From: Brevundimonas pishanensis
Lineage (GTDB): Bacteria; Pseudomonadota; Alphaproteobacteria; Caulobacterales; Caulobacteraceae
Direction: 5' to 3'
DNA length: 64,000 bases
NCBI RefSeq assembly: GCF_022750635.1
Contig: NZ_JAJKBG010000005.1
Coordinates: forward strand, 62,001-126,000
In this document: piece after piece, positions 9,064 to 16,649 of the stretch
Numbering within the stretch: the first letter of the stretch is position 1
How the letters are laid out: each line of letters opens with the position of its first letter
Program-made: the position numbers and the translations under genes
The notes under the pieces: model-generated
Database searches by the model: none
What the model was told of the DNA's origin: nothing
What the model saw: the letters and a program-made list of their open reading frames with translations, nothing else

Positions 9064-9867
9064 TTACGGTAGGACTTCGATCGTGCCGTTGTACGAGGCG
9101 TTGGTGCCCGGTTGGCCGTTTGCACCGTCCGTGCGGACCGAGGCACCAATCCAGTGCAGACCCGAAGCGGCCCACGTCACCGAGAAGGTGCCGTCAGCGG
9201 CGGTCTTGGTGGCGACTTCTTCGGTTGCCGTGCGGTAACGCTGACCTTCACGGGCGATGGTTACGTCGACATTGGCAGCAGGCTGACCGTTCAGCAGCAG
9301 TTTGAAGGTCGAGGCTTCGCCTTCGGCCGCGTCGTTCGGGTGCGATACGGGGACCAGTTCCAGACCTTGGCCGGTCGGGGCCAGAGCGGTCTCGTTCGGG
9401 TTGCCCAGCGTCACGAAGGTTTCGGTGCGGGTAAAGGTGCGCGAAGCCTGAACATTGGTGGCATCGGCCGGAATGGCGGTTGCGAAGTCCGCTTCGCTGC
9501 CGCGGAAGCGCTTACGCTCGCCGCCTTGCTCGTACATGGCCATGAAGCCCTGCGCGACGTTGGCGACGCGATAAGTGCCTTCCTGCTTCAGCTCGATGTC
9601 GAACATCGAACGGTAGCGGCCCGTCGCAGAGTTCTTGGCTTCCAGCTTGGAGCCATCCGGCGCGATGATCTGCAGGTCCGAGAAACGCATGGCTGCGTGG
9701 TCCGGCTGGAACACGACGTTGGACATGCCGGCGTCGAAGCCGACCCATGCGTCATTGCCCGACAGAACCGTCGAAGTCGGGGCGATCCATGCGCGGTGCG
9801 CCTGAGCCGCCATCGGGGCGGCGAGTGCGGCGGTCAGGGCCAGCAGTGCGAGGGTCTTTTTCATCAT
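9064..9867 (-). CDS. DUF4198 domain periplasmic protein
   Basis: A 267-residue exported protein with an N-terminal signal peptide (MMKKTLALLALTAALAAP, cleavage probable after AQA) leading into HRAWIAPTSTVLSG, the characteristic start of DUF4198 (NikM/CbiK-like) proteins. A C-terminal Ig-like segment (ATKTAADGTFSVTWA) follows. The function of DUF4198 is not established; the family recurs beside PepSY, DUF2271 and ApbE genes and near metal-uptake genes, so a periplasmic metal or flavin-system role is inferred. It is third in the Fur-box operon, 7 nt after DUF2271. Two adjacent ATGs are possible (9867 or 9864). Confidence 0.85.
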   Translation of the reverse strand: MMKKTLALLALTAALAAPMAAQAHRAWIAPTSTVLSGNDAWVGFDAGMSNVVFQPDHAAMRFSDLQIIAPDGSKLEAKNSATGRYRSMFDIELKQEGTYRVANVAQGFMAMYEQGGERKRFRGSEADFATAIPADATNVQASRTFTRTETFVTLGNPNETALAPTGQGLELVPVSHPNDAAEGEASTFKLLLNGQPAANVDVTIAREGQRYRTATEEVATKTAADGTFSVTWAASGLHWIGASVRTDGANGQPGTNASYNGTIEVLP

Positions 9868-9874
9868 CAGATCC

Positions 9875-10387
9875 TTAGCGGGTCACGGCGACGCGAACGG
9901 CGCCCAGTTCGGAAGAGCCGGAAGCATTGGCCGTGGTCGGGCCGCCCCAGCGGAAAGGAACGCGTACAACTTCGCGGCCACCCAGTTCGCGGGCGGCTTC
10001 GACGACGATGGTGTAGTTGCCGGCAGGCAGATTACGCAGACGCGAGGCCGAAACACTGACAGTGTGACGGCCCGGAGCCTTGGTCGGGCCCGATACGCCG
10101 TCCGCGGGCAGGCTGATGGCGCGGCCACCCTTGCGCCACCAGGTGCGCATGTCCTTCAGCCAGTCCTTACCGTCACCCTCGGCGTTGCGGGTCTGCTGGT
10201 ACCAGACGGCGAGCGAGCGGTTCATCGTCTGGTCGGGATTCTCGATCCAAACCGCGACGTAAGGGCGGTGATAGGAGGCGCTGGCGATGCGCGGCAGTTC
10301 GACCGAGACAGTCAGATTATTGGCCATGGCCGGTGCCGCGGCGGCAGTCATTGCAGCGGTGGTCAGGACGAGGGGAAGCTTGCGCAT
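9875..10387 (-). CDS. DUF2271 domain periplasmic protein with candidate flavinylation motif
   Basis: A 170-residue exported protein: signal peptide through about residue 22 (APAMA|NN), then a beta-rich DUF2271 domain (YVAVWIENPDQTMNRSLAVW). Residues 96-102, DGVSGPT, resemble the ApbE target motif D-x-x-[ST]-G-A-[ST] used in NqrC/RnfG-type flavoproteins, with Pro for Ala and Thr102 as the would-be FMN acceptor. Together with apbE in the same operon this suggests a periplasmic covalent flavoprotein that accepts electrons from the PepSY membrane protein and reduces ferric iron. The fold call is firm; the flavinylation and role are inferred. Confidence 0.85.
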   Translation of the reverse strand: MRKLPLVLTTAAMTAAAAPAMANNLTVSVELPRIASASYHRPYVAVWIENPDQTMNRSLAVWYQQTRNAEGDGKDWLKDMRTWWRKGGRAISLPADGVSGPTKAPGRHTVSVSASRLRNLPAGNYTIVVEAARELGGREVVRVPFRWGGPTTANASGSSELGAVRVAVTR

Positions 10388-10399
10388 GGGGAATACTCG

Positions 10400-11065
10400 T
10401 CAGTGAATGAACAACAGGGCGATGATGACGGGGATCAGCAGGCCAAGGCCCACCAATGGCCACGAGGACGGTCGGCTTCGGGCATGCAGCCAGACCAACG
10501 CCAGACCGGTGAGCGTAAAGATCACGCAGGCCACGGCGAAAATGTCGATGAACCAGTACCAGACGACGCCGCTGTTACGGCCTTTGTGGAGATCGTTCAG
10601 ATAGGCGACAGCACCGCGCGTCGTCTTTTCATAGACGGCTTCGCCGGTGGTCCGGTCCAGCGTCATCCATGCGTCGCCACCCGGCATGGGCAGGGCCACA
10701 TAGATTTCCTCGGCGGTGGTTTCTGTCGGCTTGCCCGCGATGTTGACGTCAAAGGCGTCCTTGGCCCAGCGGACCATCACATCGGGAGCAGGGTCAGTGG
10801 TTTCGTCGGGAAAGGCGGCGAGGCGTTCGACCAGCGGGGCCGGCATCTCTGCCGTCGTCTCCTTGACCACGGGCTTCGCAGGGATTTGCGCCGCGTGGTT
10901 GAGCGTGATGCCGGTGATCGCGAACAGCAGCATACCGACCATGCTGACCGCAGCCGAAATCCAGTGCCAGCTGTGCAGTTGCTTGAGCCAGAAGGCACGA
11001 CGCGCATTGGGAGCCGCCGTCGGGCGGGCCTTTGCGGGCTCTACGATATCAGCATTCTCGTTCAC
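10400..11065 (-). CDS. PepSY-associated transmembrane protein
   Basis: A membrane protein of about 221 residues. A helix at WHWISAAVSMVGMLLFAITG is followed by a periplasmic PepSY-like loop (MTLDRTTGEAVYEKTTR) and two C-terminal helices (FIDIFAVACVIFTLTGLALV; PLVGLGLLIPVIIALLFIH). Histidines in helix 1 (LHSWHW) and after the loop (DLHKG) could carry heme, as in PepSY ferric reductases. The GTG at 11065 has AAGG 7 nt upstream and leaves the Fur box outside the gene; an in-frame TTG at 11101 is the alternative. It is the first gene of the five-gene leftward flavin/iron operon. Confidence 0.82.
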   Translation of the reverse strand: MNENADIVEPAKARPTAAPNARRAFWLKQLHSWHWISAAVSMVGMLLFAITGITLNHAAQIPAKPVVKETTAEMPAPLVERLAAFPDETTDPAPDVMVRWAKDAFDVNIAGKPTETTAEEIYVALPMPGGDAWMTLDRTTGEAVYEKTTRGAVAYLNDLHKGRNSGVVWYWFIDIFAVACVIFTLTGLALVWLHARSRPSSWPLVGLGLLIPVIIALLFIH

Positions 11066-11085
11066 CCCTTGGCCTTGCCACAAGC

Positions 11086-11100
11086 TGCGAACGATTTGCA
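11086..11100 (-). promoter_or_regulatory. Candidate Fur box for the PepSY-ApbE operon
   Basis: TGCGAACGATTTGCA is a 7-1-7 dyad of the TGCnAAy-n-rTTnGCA form, resembling alphaproteobacterial Fur sites. It sits 20-35 bp upstream of the GTG start of the PepSY gene, where repressor binding would cover the promoter. Confidence 0.65.
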
Positions 11101-11149
11101 ATAGTAAATTCTCCAGCGTGGGAAATGCTCCACGAAGGAATCGCCGAAA

Positions 11150-12547
11150 CTACAGGCGGGACAGGATTTCCGCGGCGTAGTGCGACAAGGTGTCGTCACG
11201 GGCACCCATCACTAAAATACGGTCACCAGCCTTGGCCTCGCGTACGATTAAATCTGCGCACTGGTCCCGGTCGGGCAGGGCTTCGGCACGGCGACCCGCG
11301 CTGCGGATACCCTCGGCGATGTGCTGGGAGCTCACCGAGCGGTCGGTCGTGCCGCCGTAATAGACCGGCTCGGGCATAATCAGGATATCGTCGGGCTTCA
11401 GAAGCGTCGCGAAGGTGTCGATGAACTCCTGCTTCATCAGCTTCAGCGGGCCAAAGCCGTGCGGCTGGAACATCACCAACAGGCGGCCGTCAAAGGCGTG
11501 CAGGGTTTTGAGGGTGGCGGAAATCTTGTCGGGGTTGTGGGCGAAATCGTCGATGACTGTAATGCCCGAAGCCGATGTGCCGACCGTTTCCAAACGGCGG
11601 CGAATACCTTCAAAGCTTTCCAGCGCGGTGGCCGCATCCGCCACCGAAACGCCCAGAGCCGTAACCGCGCCGATGGCTGCGATAGCGTTGGCCACATTGT
11701 GCGCGCCGGGAACCTTCAGGCGCACGGTGCGGGTATTTTCCGGCGTGATCAGTTCAAACTGGATACCGTCCGCCAGGGGCAGGATGGCGCGCGCGGCGAT
11801 GTCGGCGTCTCCCTCGCCCAGTGCAAAGGTGATGACGCGCGAGGTGCCGTTGGCCTGAAGTTGTTGGGCCAGCGCCGCAGTCTCGGTGTTGTCGAGGTTC
11901 AACACGGCGGTCTGCGCACGGCCTACGAAGCCACCGAACAGTTCGCGTAACTCTTCCATGGATTTGTGGTCCAGCGAGATGTTGGACACCACCGCCACCG
12001 TCGGGTTGTAGCGGGCGATCGATCCGTCGGACTCGTCCACTTCTGCGACAAAGTTGTCCGCACCGCCAACCAGTGCCGAAGCGAAGGGCTGGTCGTCGGT
12101 GACAAAGTTCTTCATCACCGCGCCGTTGACCACAGTGGGCTTGCGGCCTGCCTGATGCAGTATCCATGCGACCATGCCGGTAATCGTCGATTTGCCGCTG
12201 GTGCCCGCAACGCCGATCGAAACGGGGCTGGCGTTGAACAGCTGGCTGAGGAACTGGGGGCGGGTCAGGATGCTCGCGCCTACGCGTTTGGCGGCTGCGA
12301 TATCGGGTACAGTGTCCTCGATAGCACCGGATGCAATCACGGTCTGGTCCGGCGAAGTAACGCCCGAGCCGTCCTGCGCAAACAGGCCCACGCCGTGCGC
12401 CCGCAGCCAGTCGAACTTCTCGGGCGTACGACCCTGATCGAGTGCGCGGTCAGAGCCGCTGATGCGGTTGTCCTGAGACTGAATGATGAGAGCCAGCGGC
12501 ATCATGCCCGAGCCGCCGATGCCACAGAAATAATAGTCTTTGTTCAT
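11150..12547 (-). CDS. mpl: UDP-N-acetylmuramate:L-Ala-gamma-D-Glu-meso-DAP ligase (Mpl-type Mur ligase)
   Basis: A 465-residue Mur ligase. The N-terminal nucleotide-sugar domain starts FCGIGGSGMMPLAL, the central ATPase P-loop is GVAGTSGKSTITGMVAWIL, further motifs are AEVDESDGS and NISLDHKS, and the C-terminal domain has VIDDFAHNPDKI and VMGARDDTL. Length and sequence fit Mpl, which reattaches recycled murein tripeptide to UDP-MurNAc, or a MurC paralog. The divergent neighbour is ldcA, which makes that tripeptide, and murC normally sits in the dcw cluster, so Mpl is preferred. The gene is cytoplasmic and transcribed leftward. Confidence 0.85.
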   Translation of the reverse strand: MNKDYYFCGIGGSGMMPLALIIQSQDNRISGSDRALDQGRTPEKFDWLRAHGVGLFAQDGSGVTSPDQTVIASGAIEDTVPDIAAAKRVGASILTRPQFLSQLFNASPVSIGVAGTSGKSTITGMVAWILHQAGRKPTVVNGAVMKNFVTDDQPFASALVGGADNFVAEVDESDGSIARYNPTVAVVSNISLDHKSMEELRELFGGFVGRAQTAVLNLDNTETAALAQQLQANGTSRVITFALGEGDADIAARAILPLADGIQFELITPENTRTVRLKVPGAHNVANAIAAIGAVTALGVSVADAATALESFEGIRRRLETVGTSASGITVIDDFAHNPDKISATLKTLHAFDGRLLVMFQPHGFGPLKLMKQEFIDTFATLLKPDDILIMPEPVYYGGTTDRSVSSQHIAEGIRSAGRRAEALPDRDQCADLIVREAKAGDRILVMGARDDTLSHYAAEILSRL

Positions 12548-12628
12548 CGGCTTGATTTTGATGCACGAATACGAGGAATGTCTTCCTGCCTGACTAGCAC
12601 TTCAGTCGCCTGAGACCAGCCCTGACCT

Positions 12629-13465
12629 ATGCATAGCGAAACTTTCCGTATCGGGGTGGTCAACACCAGCTCCCGTCTCGCGCCCGAGCGGGGGCAGGCG
12701 ATCACCGAATGGGCACAGCGTATGTGGCCGGATGGCGAGGTCGAACTGGTGATGCATCCGTCATTGTATGAGATGCACGGGCATTTCGGTGGCGATGACG
12801 CGACGCGGGCGCAGGCGCTGATAGAATATGCCAATGACCCGGCGCTGGATGCGATCTGGTTTGCGCGCGGCGGCTATGGCTCGTGCCGTATCGCAGAGGC
12901 GGTGATCCCGCATCTGAACGAGCACGCCCGCAAGAAACGTTACCTTGGCTATTCCGACGTCGGCACCTTGCTGGCTGCGCTCTACAAGGCAGGCATAGGC
13001 ACGGTTGCGCATGGTCCGATGGCGGCGGACGGCTCGCGCAATGACCTCACCGGTCTGCGTGCGGTGAACTGGCTGCGTAACGGCGACGCGGCCTCGCTGG
13101 AGCCCAGTTTGCTCGAAGACCGCCGTCCCGCTGTGGCTTTTAATCTGACCATTCTGGATCAGCTGGTGGGCACGGATGTCGAGCCGGATTTGAGCGGCCA
13201 TGTCATCATGCTGGAAGAAGTTTCCGAGGCCATGTACCGCGTCGACCGCATGATGTTCCACCTGACGGGGCAGGCCTCGATCCGCAAATGTGCCGGTATC
13301 CGCATGGGCCGCGTTTCGGACGTGACCGAGAATGATCCTGACTTCGGTATGACCGCCGAAGAGATTGCCCGCCACTGGTGCGCACGGGCAGGGATCGAGT
13401 ATCTGGGAAGCGCCGACATCGGTCACGACCGCGAAAACAAGGTCGTCCCGTTCGGTCCTCGCTGA
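12629..13465 (+). CDS. ldcA: Murein tetrapeptide LD-carboxypeptidase (S66)
   Basis: Removes the terminal D-Ala from recycled murein tetrapeptides in the cytoplasm, giving the tripeptide used by Mpl. The product has 278 residues. The S66 triad can be read as Ser109 in YLGYSDVGT, Glu in IMLEEVSEAMYRVDRM and His in SADIGHDREN. FARGGYGSCRI is the family's substrate-loop motif. It is divergent from mpl across 81 bp, a compact recycling pair. The gene ends exactly where the convergent retropepsin-like gene begins. Confidence 0.93.
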   Translation: MHSETFRIGVVNTSSRLAPERGQAITEWAQRMWPDGEVELVMHPSLYEMHGHFGGDDATRAQALIEYANDPALDAIWFARGGYGSCRIAEAVIPHLNEHARKKRYLGYSDVGTLLAALYKAGIGTVAHGPMAADGSRNDLTGLRAVNWLRNGDAASLEPSLLEDRRPAVAFNLTILDQLVGTDVEPDLSGHVIMLEEVSEAMYRVDRMMFHLTGQASIRKCAGIRMGRVSDVTENDPDFGMTAEEIARHWCARAGIEYLGSADIGHDRENKVVPFGPR

Positions 13466-13987
13466 TCAGCCTTTCAGGACAATCCCGTCGGGCCGCGCCT
13501 CGAAGGCGGACAGGCGGCCAAGGAAGCTCATGCCCAGCAGCGGGGCAGGGAGATCGCGGTCGATAACCACTGCATCGACGTCCTTCATCTGCACGCCCGC
13601 AATCGAGATACGGCGCAGCACGATGGGGGCGGCCCGCACCGGACCTGCGGCAGTCGTCAGGGTTTGCGAGAACTCGCTTTCGTGCGGAATGACGCCGAGA
13701 CGTCGGGCATCGCGACGGCTGAGGGTCACGAGACTGGCACCGGTATCCACCAACATGCGCATCTGACGCCCCTCGATCGAGGCGTCGGCCCAGTAGTGAC
13801 CGTCCTCGGCCCGCAGGATCGCCGGCGCAGCCATAGGCGTAGCCGAACTCTGCGACAGCGGAACGATGAGGACAGGGCTGTTTTCCTGCTCGGCACTATA
13901 GGCCATGCGCAGGGCACCGACACACCCCAGCGAGGTGATGGCGGCGGCCAGAAATACAACCAGTGAACGCGAGTCGAAGCGGATCAT
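13466..13987 (-). CDS. Retropepsin-like aspartic protease, membrane-anchored
   Basis: A 173-residue protein with an N-terminal membrane anchor or signal (residues about 8-28) and a single retropepsin domain: LVDTGASLVTLSRRDARRLG has the catalytic DTGAS, and LLGMSFLGRL matches the conserved hydrophobic segment after the flap. It belongs to the TIGR02281-type clan AA proteases found across alphaproteobacteria, which would act as dimers; the substrate is unknown. Its stop abuts the ldcA stop (convergent). Confidence 0.85.
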   Translation of the reverse strand: MIRFDSRSLVVFLAAAITSLGCVGALRMAYSAEQENSPVLIVPLSQSSATPMAAPAILRAEDGHYWADASIEGRQMRMLVDTGASLVTLSRRDARRLGVIPHESEFSQTLTTAAGPVRAAPIVLRRISIAGVQMKDVDAVVIDRDLPAPLLGMSFLGRLSAFEARPDGIVLKG

Positions 13988-14066
13988 GTTGGTGATCCTG
14001 ACAGTTGGGGGTTCCCATGTTGTGAACCGACGTGGCGAACAAAAGGTTGATGCCGGACCGCCGTTC

Positions 14067-14288
14067 TCAGCGCAACGCCGGATCGATCCTTTCGGCCCGG
14101 GAAGGCAGTTCGGCCATCAGTCGCACCCGCTCCTCTTCCGGCAGGCGGCTCCATTCGGCGATTTCCTTGAGGGTTCGGTAACACCCCAGGCAAAGGCCGG
14201 AAGCGCCGTCAACAGCGCACACCATCACACAAGGCGTCGAGACGGCGCGTGGGGGAGCCGAGCGCGATGGTGTCGAATCCTCGGTCAT
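14067..14288 (-). CDS. DUF1289 small cysteine protein
   Basis: A 73-residue protein with the DUF1289 pattern: TPCVMVCAVDGASGLCLGC (four cysteines in a CxxxC...CxxC arrangement, probably a metal or Fe-S site), then YRTLKEIAEWSRLPEEE. Family function is unknown. It lies upstream of the retropepsin gene (79 nt) in the same direction. Confidence 0.85.
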   Translation of the reverse strand: MTEDSTPSRSAPPRAVSTPCVMVCAVDGASGLCLGCYRTLKEIAEWSRLPEEERVRLMAELPSRAERIDPALR

Positions 14289-14346
14289 TTTGAACCGCTT
14301 TTGTGACAGTGTGGCGACATATGTTCCGAGTCCAGACTAATTTGTG

Positions 14347-14374
14347 TTGACTTTCACAACCGTGGGTATATATA
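14347..14374 (+). promoter_or_regulatory. Sigma70-type promoter for the 52-aa gene
   Basis: TTGACT (14347-14352), a 16-nt spacer and TATATA (14369-14374). TTGTG (14342-14346) and CACAA (14355-14359) form an inverted repeat across the -35 box, a possible operator. Confidence 0.6.
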
Positions 14375-14430
14375 GGCTGCATTGACACGAACTGACTTCA
14401 CAGGGTGAGAGTCCCAAAAAGCAAGCGTGT

Positions 14431-14458
14431 CTTTCTTTCTCGTTCAACGAAAGGAAGG
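14431..14458 (+). promoter_or_regulatory. Leader hairpin sequestering a ribosome binding site
   Basis: CTTTCTTTCTCG (14431-14442) can pair with CGAAAGGAAGG just downstream (about 12 bp including two G-U pairs and one bulged C, loop of about 3 nt). The paired strand is the whole Shine-Dalgarno AAGGAAGG (14451-14458), 8 nt before the ATG at 14467. U-rich pairing over the SD is the usual design of RNA thermometers and translational switches. Confidence 0.55.
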
Positions 14459-14466
14459 CGCTCAAA

Positions 14467-14625
14467 ATGAACGATAAAAACCGTAAACTCCAACACGCCA
14501 TGATGTCTTTTGCATTGTTTGGCGGCATGTTTGTAAACACCAAGCACGTCAACGGTGCCGGTGATCGCGTGATCAGCCACCCGTCGAATTTTGTGCCCAT
14601 CAGGATCAATAAGGCGCGCGCGTAG
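14467..14625 (+). CDS. Small protein of 52 aa, unknown function
   Basis: An ATG with a strong Shine-Dalgarno (AAGGAAGG, 8 nt spacing), a consensus promoter 95-120 bp upstream and an intrinsic terminator 27 nt after the stop make this a complete transcription unit. The product is basic (starts MNDKNRKLQH) with a short hydrophobic stretch (MMSFALFGGMFV) and a C-terminal SNFVPIRINKARA. I do not recognise the family. It is too short for most gene callers; expression is inferred from the signals around it. Confidence 0.6.
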   Translation: MNDKNRKLQHAMMSFALFGGMFVNTKHVNGAGDRVISHPSNFVPIRINKARA

Positions 14626-14651
14626 TCGCGAGACCGTTGATCCAACGTTTG

Positions 14652-14681
14652 AACCCCGGTCGTCAGGCCGGGGTTTTGTCA
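14652..14681 (+). terminator. Intrinsic terminator after the 52-aa gene
   Basis: Stem AACCCCGG / CCGGGGTT with an 8-nt loop, followed by TTTTGTCATTT. Confidence 0.85.
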
Positions 14682-14763
14682 TTTCAGAGCTGTGTCGCAC
14701 TTGCTCTGGGCCGCGTCCTGACACAAACCCGCGTTTCGGATGTTTTTGCAGGAGAGTTGTGGC

Positions 14764-15561
14764 GTGGCCCTTATCGAGGAAAAGCGTGAAGGCGGGATCG
14801 TTATCTGGACCTTCGTCCGCCCCGAGCGACTGAACGCCCTTCCGGACCTGACTGATGGAGACGAAGTCGCCAACCTGTGTGAGAGGGTTAATGCGGACCC
14901 TTCTGTGCGCTGTGTCGTGCTTACCGGCGAAGGGCGCGCGTTCTCGGCGGGCGGCGATCTCAAGGCTATGAAGGAGCGCCGCGACCTGTTTGCAGGAAGC
15001 GGTGCCGAAATCCGCGAGCGCTATCGCCGCGTGGTCCACCGCATTGTCCGCTCGTTGTATGGGCTGGAAGTGCCGTTGATCACGGCTGTGAACGGTCCGG
15101 CCATGGGGCTGGGCTGCGACATCGCCGGTCTGGGCGATATCCGTATCGCTTCGGACAGGGCCAGTTTCGGCATTCCATTCATGAAGTTGGGCATCATCCC
15201 GGGCGATGGCGGCTCGTGGCTGTTGCCGCGCAATGTCGGCTACAACCGCGCCGCCGAACTGTTGTTCACTGCGCGCAGCATCGACGCGGCCACGGCTGAT
15301 CAATGGGGGCTGGTCAACCGCGTGGTGACGCACGACACCCTGATGGATGAGGCGATGACCACAGCCCGCCAGATTGCGGCCCAACCGCCGCAGGCTCTGC
15401 GCATGGGCAAGACCCTGCTGCGTCAGGGGCGCGATGCCAATTTCGATCAGGTACTGGAAATGAGCGCCGCCATGCAGGCGCTGGCCCATCTGACCGATGA
15501 CCACATCGAGGGCGTCACGGCCGTTCTGGAGAAACGACCTGGCGAGTTTTCGGGTCAGTGA
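14764..15561 (+). CDS. Enoyl-CoA hydratase/isomerase family protein
   Basis: A crotonase-fold enzyme of about 265 residues. Oxyanion-hole segments are FSAGGDLKAM and NGPAMGLGCDIAGLGDIRIA; FMKLGIIPGDGGSWLLPR matches the second catalytic region, but the usual catalytic Glu position reads Asp/Gly, so the exact reaction is uncertain. It probably hydrates or isomerises an acyl-CoA in fatty-acid or aromatic degradation. The GTG at 14764 has AGGAG with 9-nt spacing; an ATG at 14740 would overlap that site. It stands alone between two terminators. Confidence 0.88.
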   Translation: MALIEEKREGGIVIWTFVRPERLNALPDLTDGDEVANLCERVNADPSVRCVVLTGEGRAFSAGGDLKAMKERRDLFAGSGAEIRERYRRVVHRIVRSLYGLEVPLITAVNGPAMGLGCDIAGLGDIRIASDRASFGIPFMKLGIIPGDGGSWLLPRNVGYNRAAELLFTARSIDAATADQWGLVNRVVTHDTLMDEAMTTARQIAAQPPQALRMGKTLLRQGRDANFDQVLEMSAAMQALAHLTDDHIEGVTAVLEKRPGEFSGQ

Positions 15562-15567
15562 GACCAT

Positions 15568-15603
15568 AAAAAAGGCCCGCCGGACTGGCGGGCCTTTTGC
15601 TTT
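15568..15603. terminator. Bidirectional intrinsic terminator
   Basis: Perfect 8-bp stem GGCCCGCC / GGCGGGCC flanked by A- and T-runs, between the convergent enoyl-CoA hydratase and HlyD genes. Confidence 0.9.
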
Positions 15604-15615
15604 TCACACCGTAGC

Positions 15616-16626
15616 CTAGCGGCGGGTTGCGGGCTGCATCGACCGGGTGGCCGGTACGCCTGTTGCCGCTTCGCGCTTGGCACCGGCGGTTTCGCCGGGC
15701 TTCATGAATTTGACCAGTACGCGCTGGCCGATCAGCAGCGGTGCGTCGCCGACATCGACGACCACCTCGACCACGCGCTCGTCGGTACGTTGCGACGGGT
15801 CATCGGACGCCAATTTGCGGGCACCGAATACAGCCGCACGACGAAGCACCTTGCCGACATAGACCTTGGACGGGTCGGTTTCCGGGGTCACTTCGACCTG
15901 TTGATCTGTGGTGACGTTCGGAATGTCCGCCTCGACGATTTCGGCGCGGGCGATGCGCGGGGCTTCGGGTTCCAGATCGAACATGTTCGATACGTTCAGG
16001 GTCGAGGCACCGGCACCCGGGTTGGCATAGCGGCGCACGATGCGGCCATTGGCAGGCGAACGGATGACCGTCAGCTCGACGTTATAGGCGGCTTGATCGC
16101 GGCGGGCGCGGGTGGTTTCCACCACCGCCTGTTGGGAGGCGTAGCGGGCACGGGCGGTGGCAACCGTATCGCGCGCCTGATCCAGACGCTGGGCGGCCAC
16201 AAAGTTGGTTGCAGCCAGTTGTTCCATGCGGGCGAACTCGCGCTCGGCTGCATTGATGTCGACCTGAAGCTGGCGAAGCTGGCTCTGGGCGCTGACCAGA
16301 TCGGCGTTGGCGGTTTGCAGCGACAGACGCGGCTCGTCGTCTTCCTGACGGGCCAGAATCTGGCCGGTCGTGACCATGTCGCCTTCCTGCACATAGACTT
16401 CGCGAACCACGCCGCCACGACGGGCAGCGATCTGGATGATGCCGCCTTCCACGTCGATCTTGCCGTTGGCGATTGCGGCGTAGGGGCTTTCGACCTTCAC
16501 GGCGGCCTGTTTGGCCTGTTCAGCCTTCTTGGCCTTCTGGCCGCTGACGACCACGAAGCCGAGCACGACGATGACAAGAAGGATCAGGCCGATCCAGAGC
16601 CATTTATTCTTCAAAAAAGCGGGCAT
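15616..16626 (-). CDS. HlyD/DevB-type membrane fusion protein
   Basis: A 336-residue periplasmic adaptor with an N-terminal membrane anchor (LWIGLILLVIVVLGFVVV), a lipoyl-like half (GGVVREVYVQEGDMVTTGQILAR), a coiled-coil hairpin rich in Ala/Gln/Arg (residues about 105-190), the second lipoyl half (YNVELTVIRSPANGRIVRR) and a beta-barrel. It is last in a permease-ATPase-adaptor operon of DevBCA type, which links an inner-membrane ABC pump to a TolC-like outer-membrane duct. The cargo is unknown. Confidence 0.88.
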   Translation of the reverse strand: MPAFLKNKWLWIGLILLVIVVLGFVVVSGQKAKKAEQAKQAAVKVESPYAAIANGKIDVEGGIIQIAARRGGVVREVYVQEGDMVTTGQILARQEDDEPRLSLQTANADLVSAQSQLRQLQVDINAAEREFARMEQLAATNFVAAQRLDQARDTVATARARYASQQAVVETTRARRDQAAYNVELTVIRSPANGRIVRRYANPGAGASTLNVSNMFDLEPEAPRIARAEIVEADIPNVTTDQQVEVTPETDPSKVYVGKVLRRAAVFGARKLASDDPSQRTDERVVEVVVDVGDAPLLIGQRVLVKFMKPGETAGAKREAATGVPATRSMQPATRR

Positions 16627-16649
16627 TATGGTTCGTTCCAGAAAGAAGG

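Noticed and set aside
11066-11101. TTG start of the PepSY gene at 11101
   Set aside because: It would place the Fur-like dyad inside the gene; GTG 11065 has a better-spaced RBS.
14391-14420. GGGTGAGAGTCCC resembling a group II intron 5' end
   Set aside because: No intron domains or reverse transcriptase follow; short chance match.
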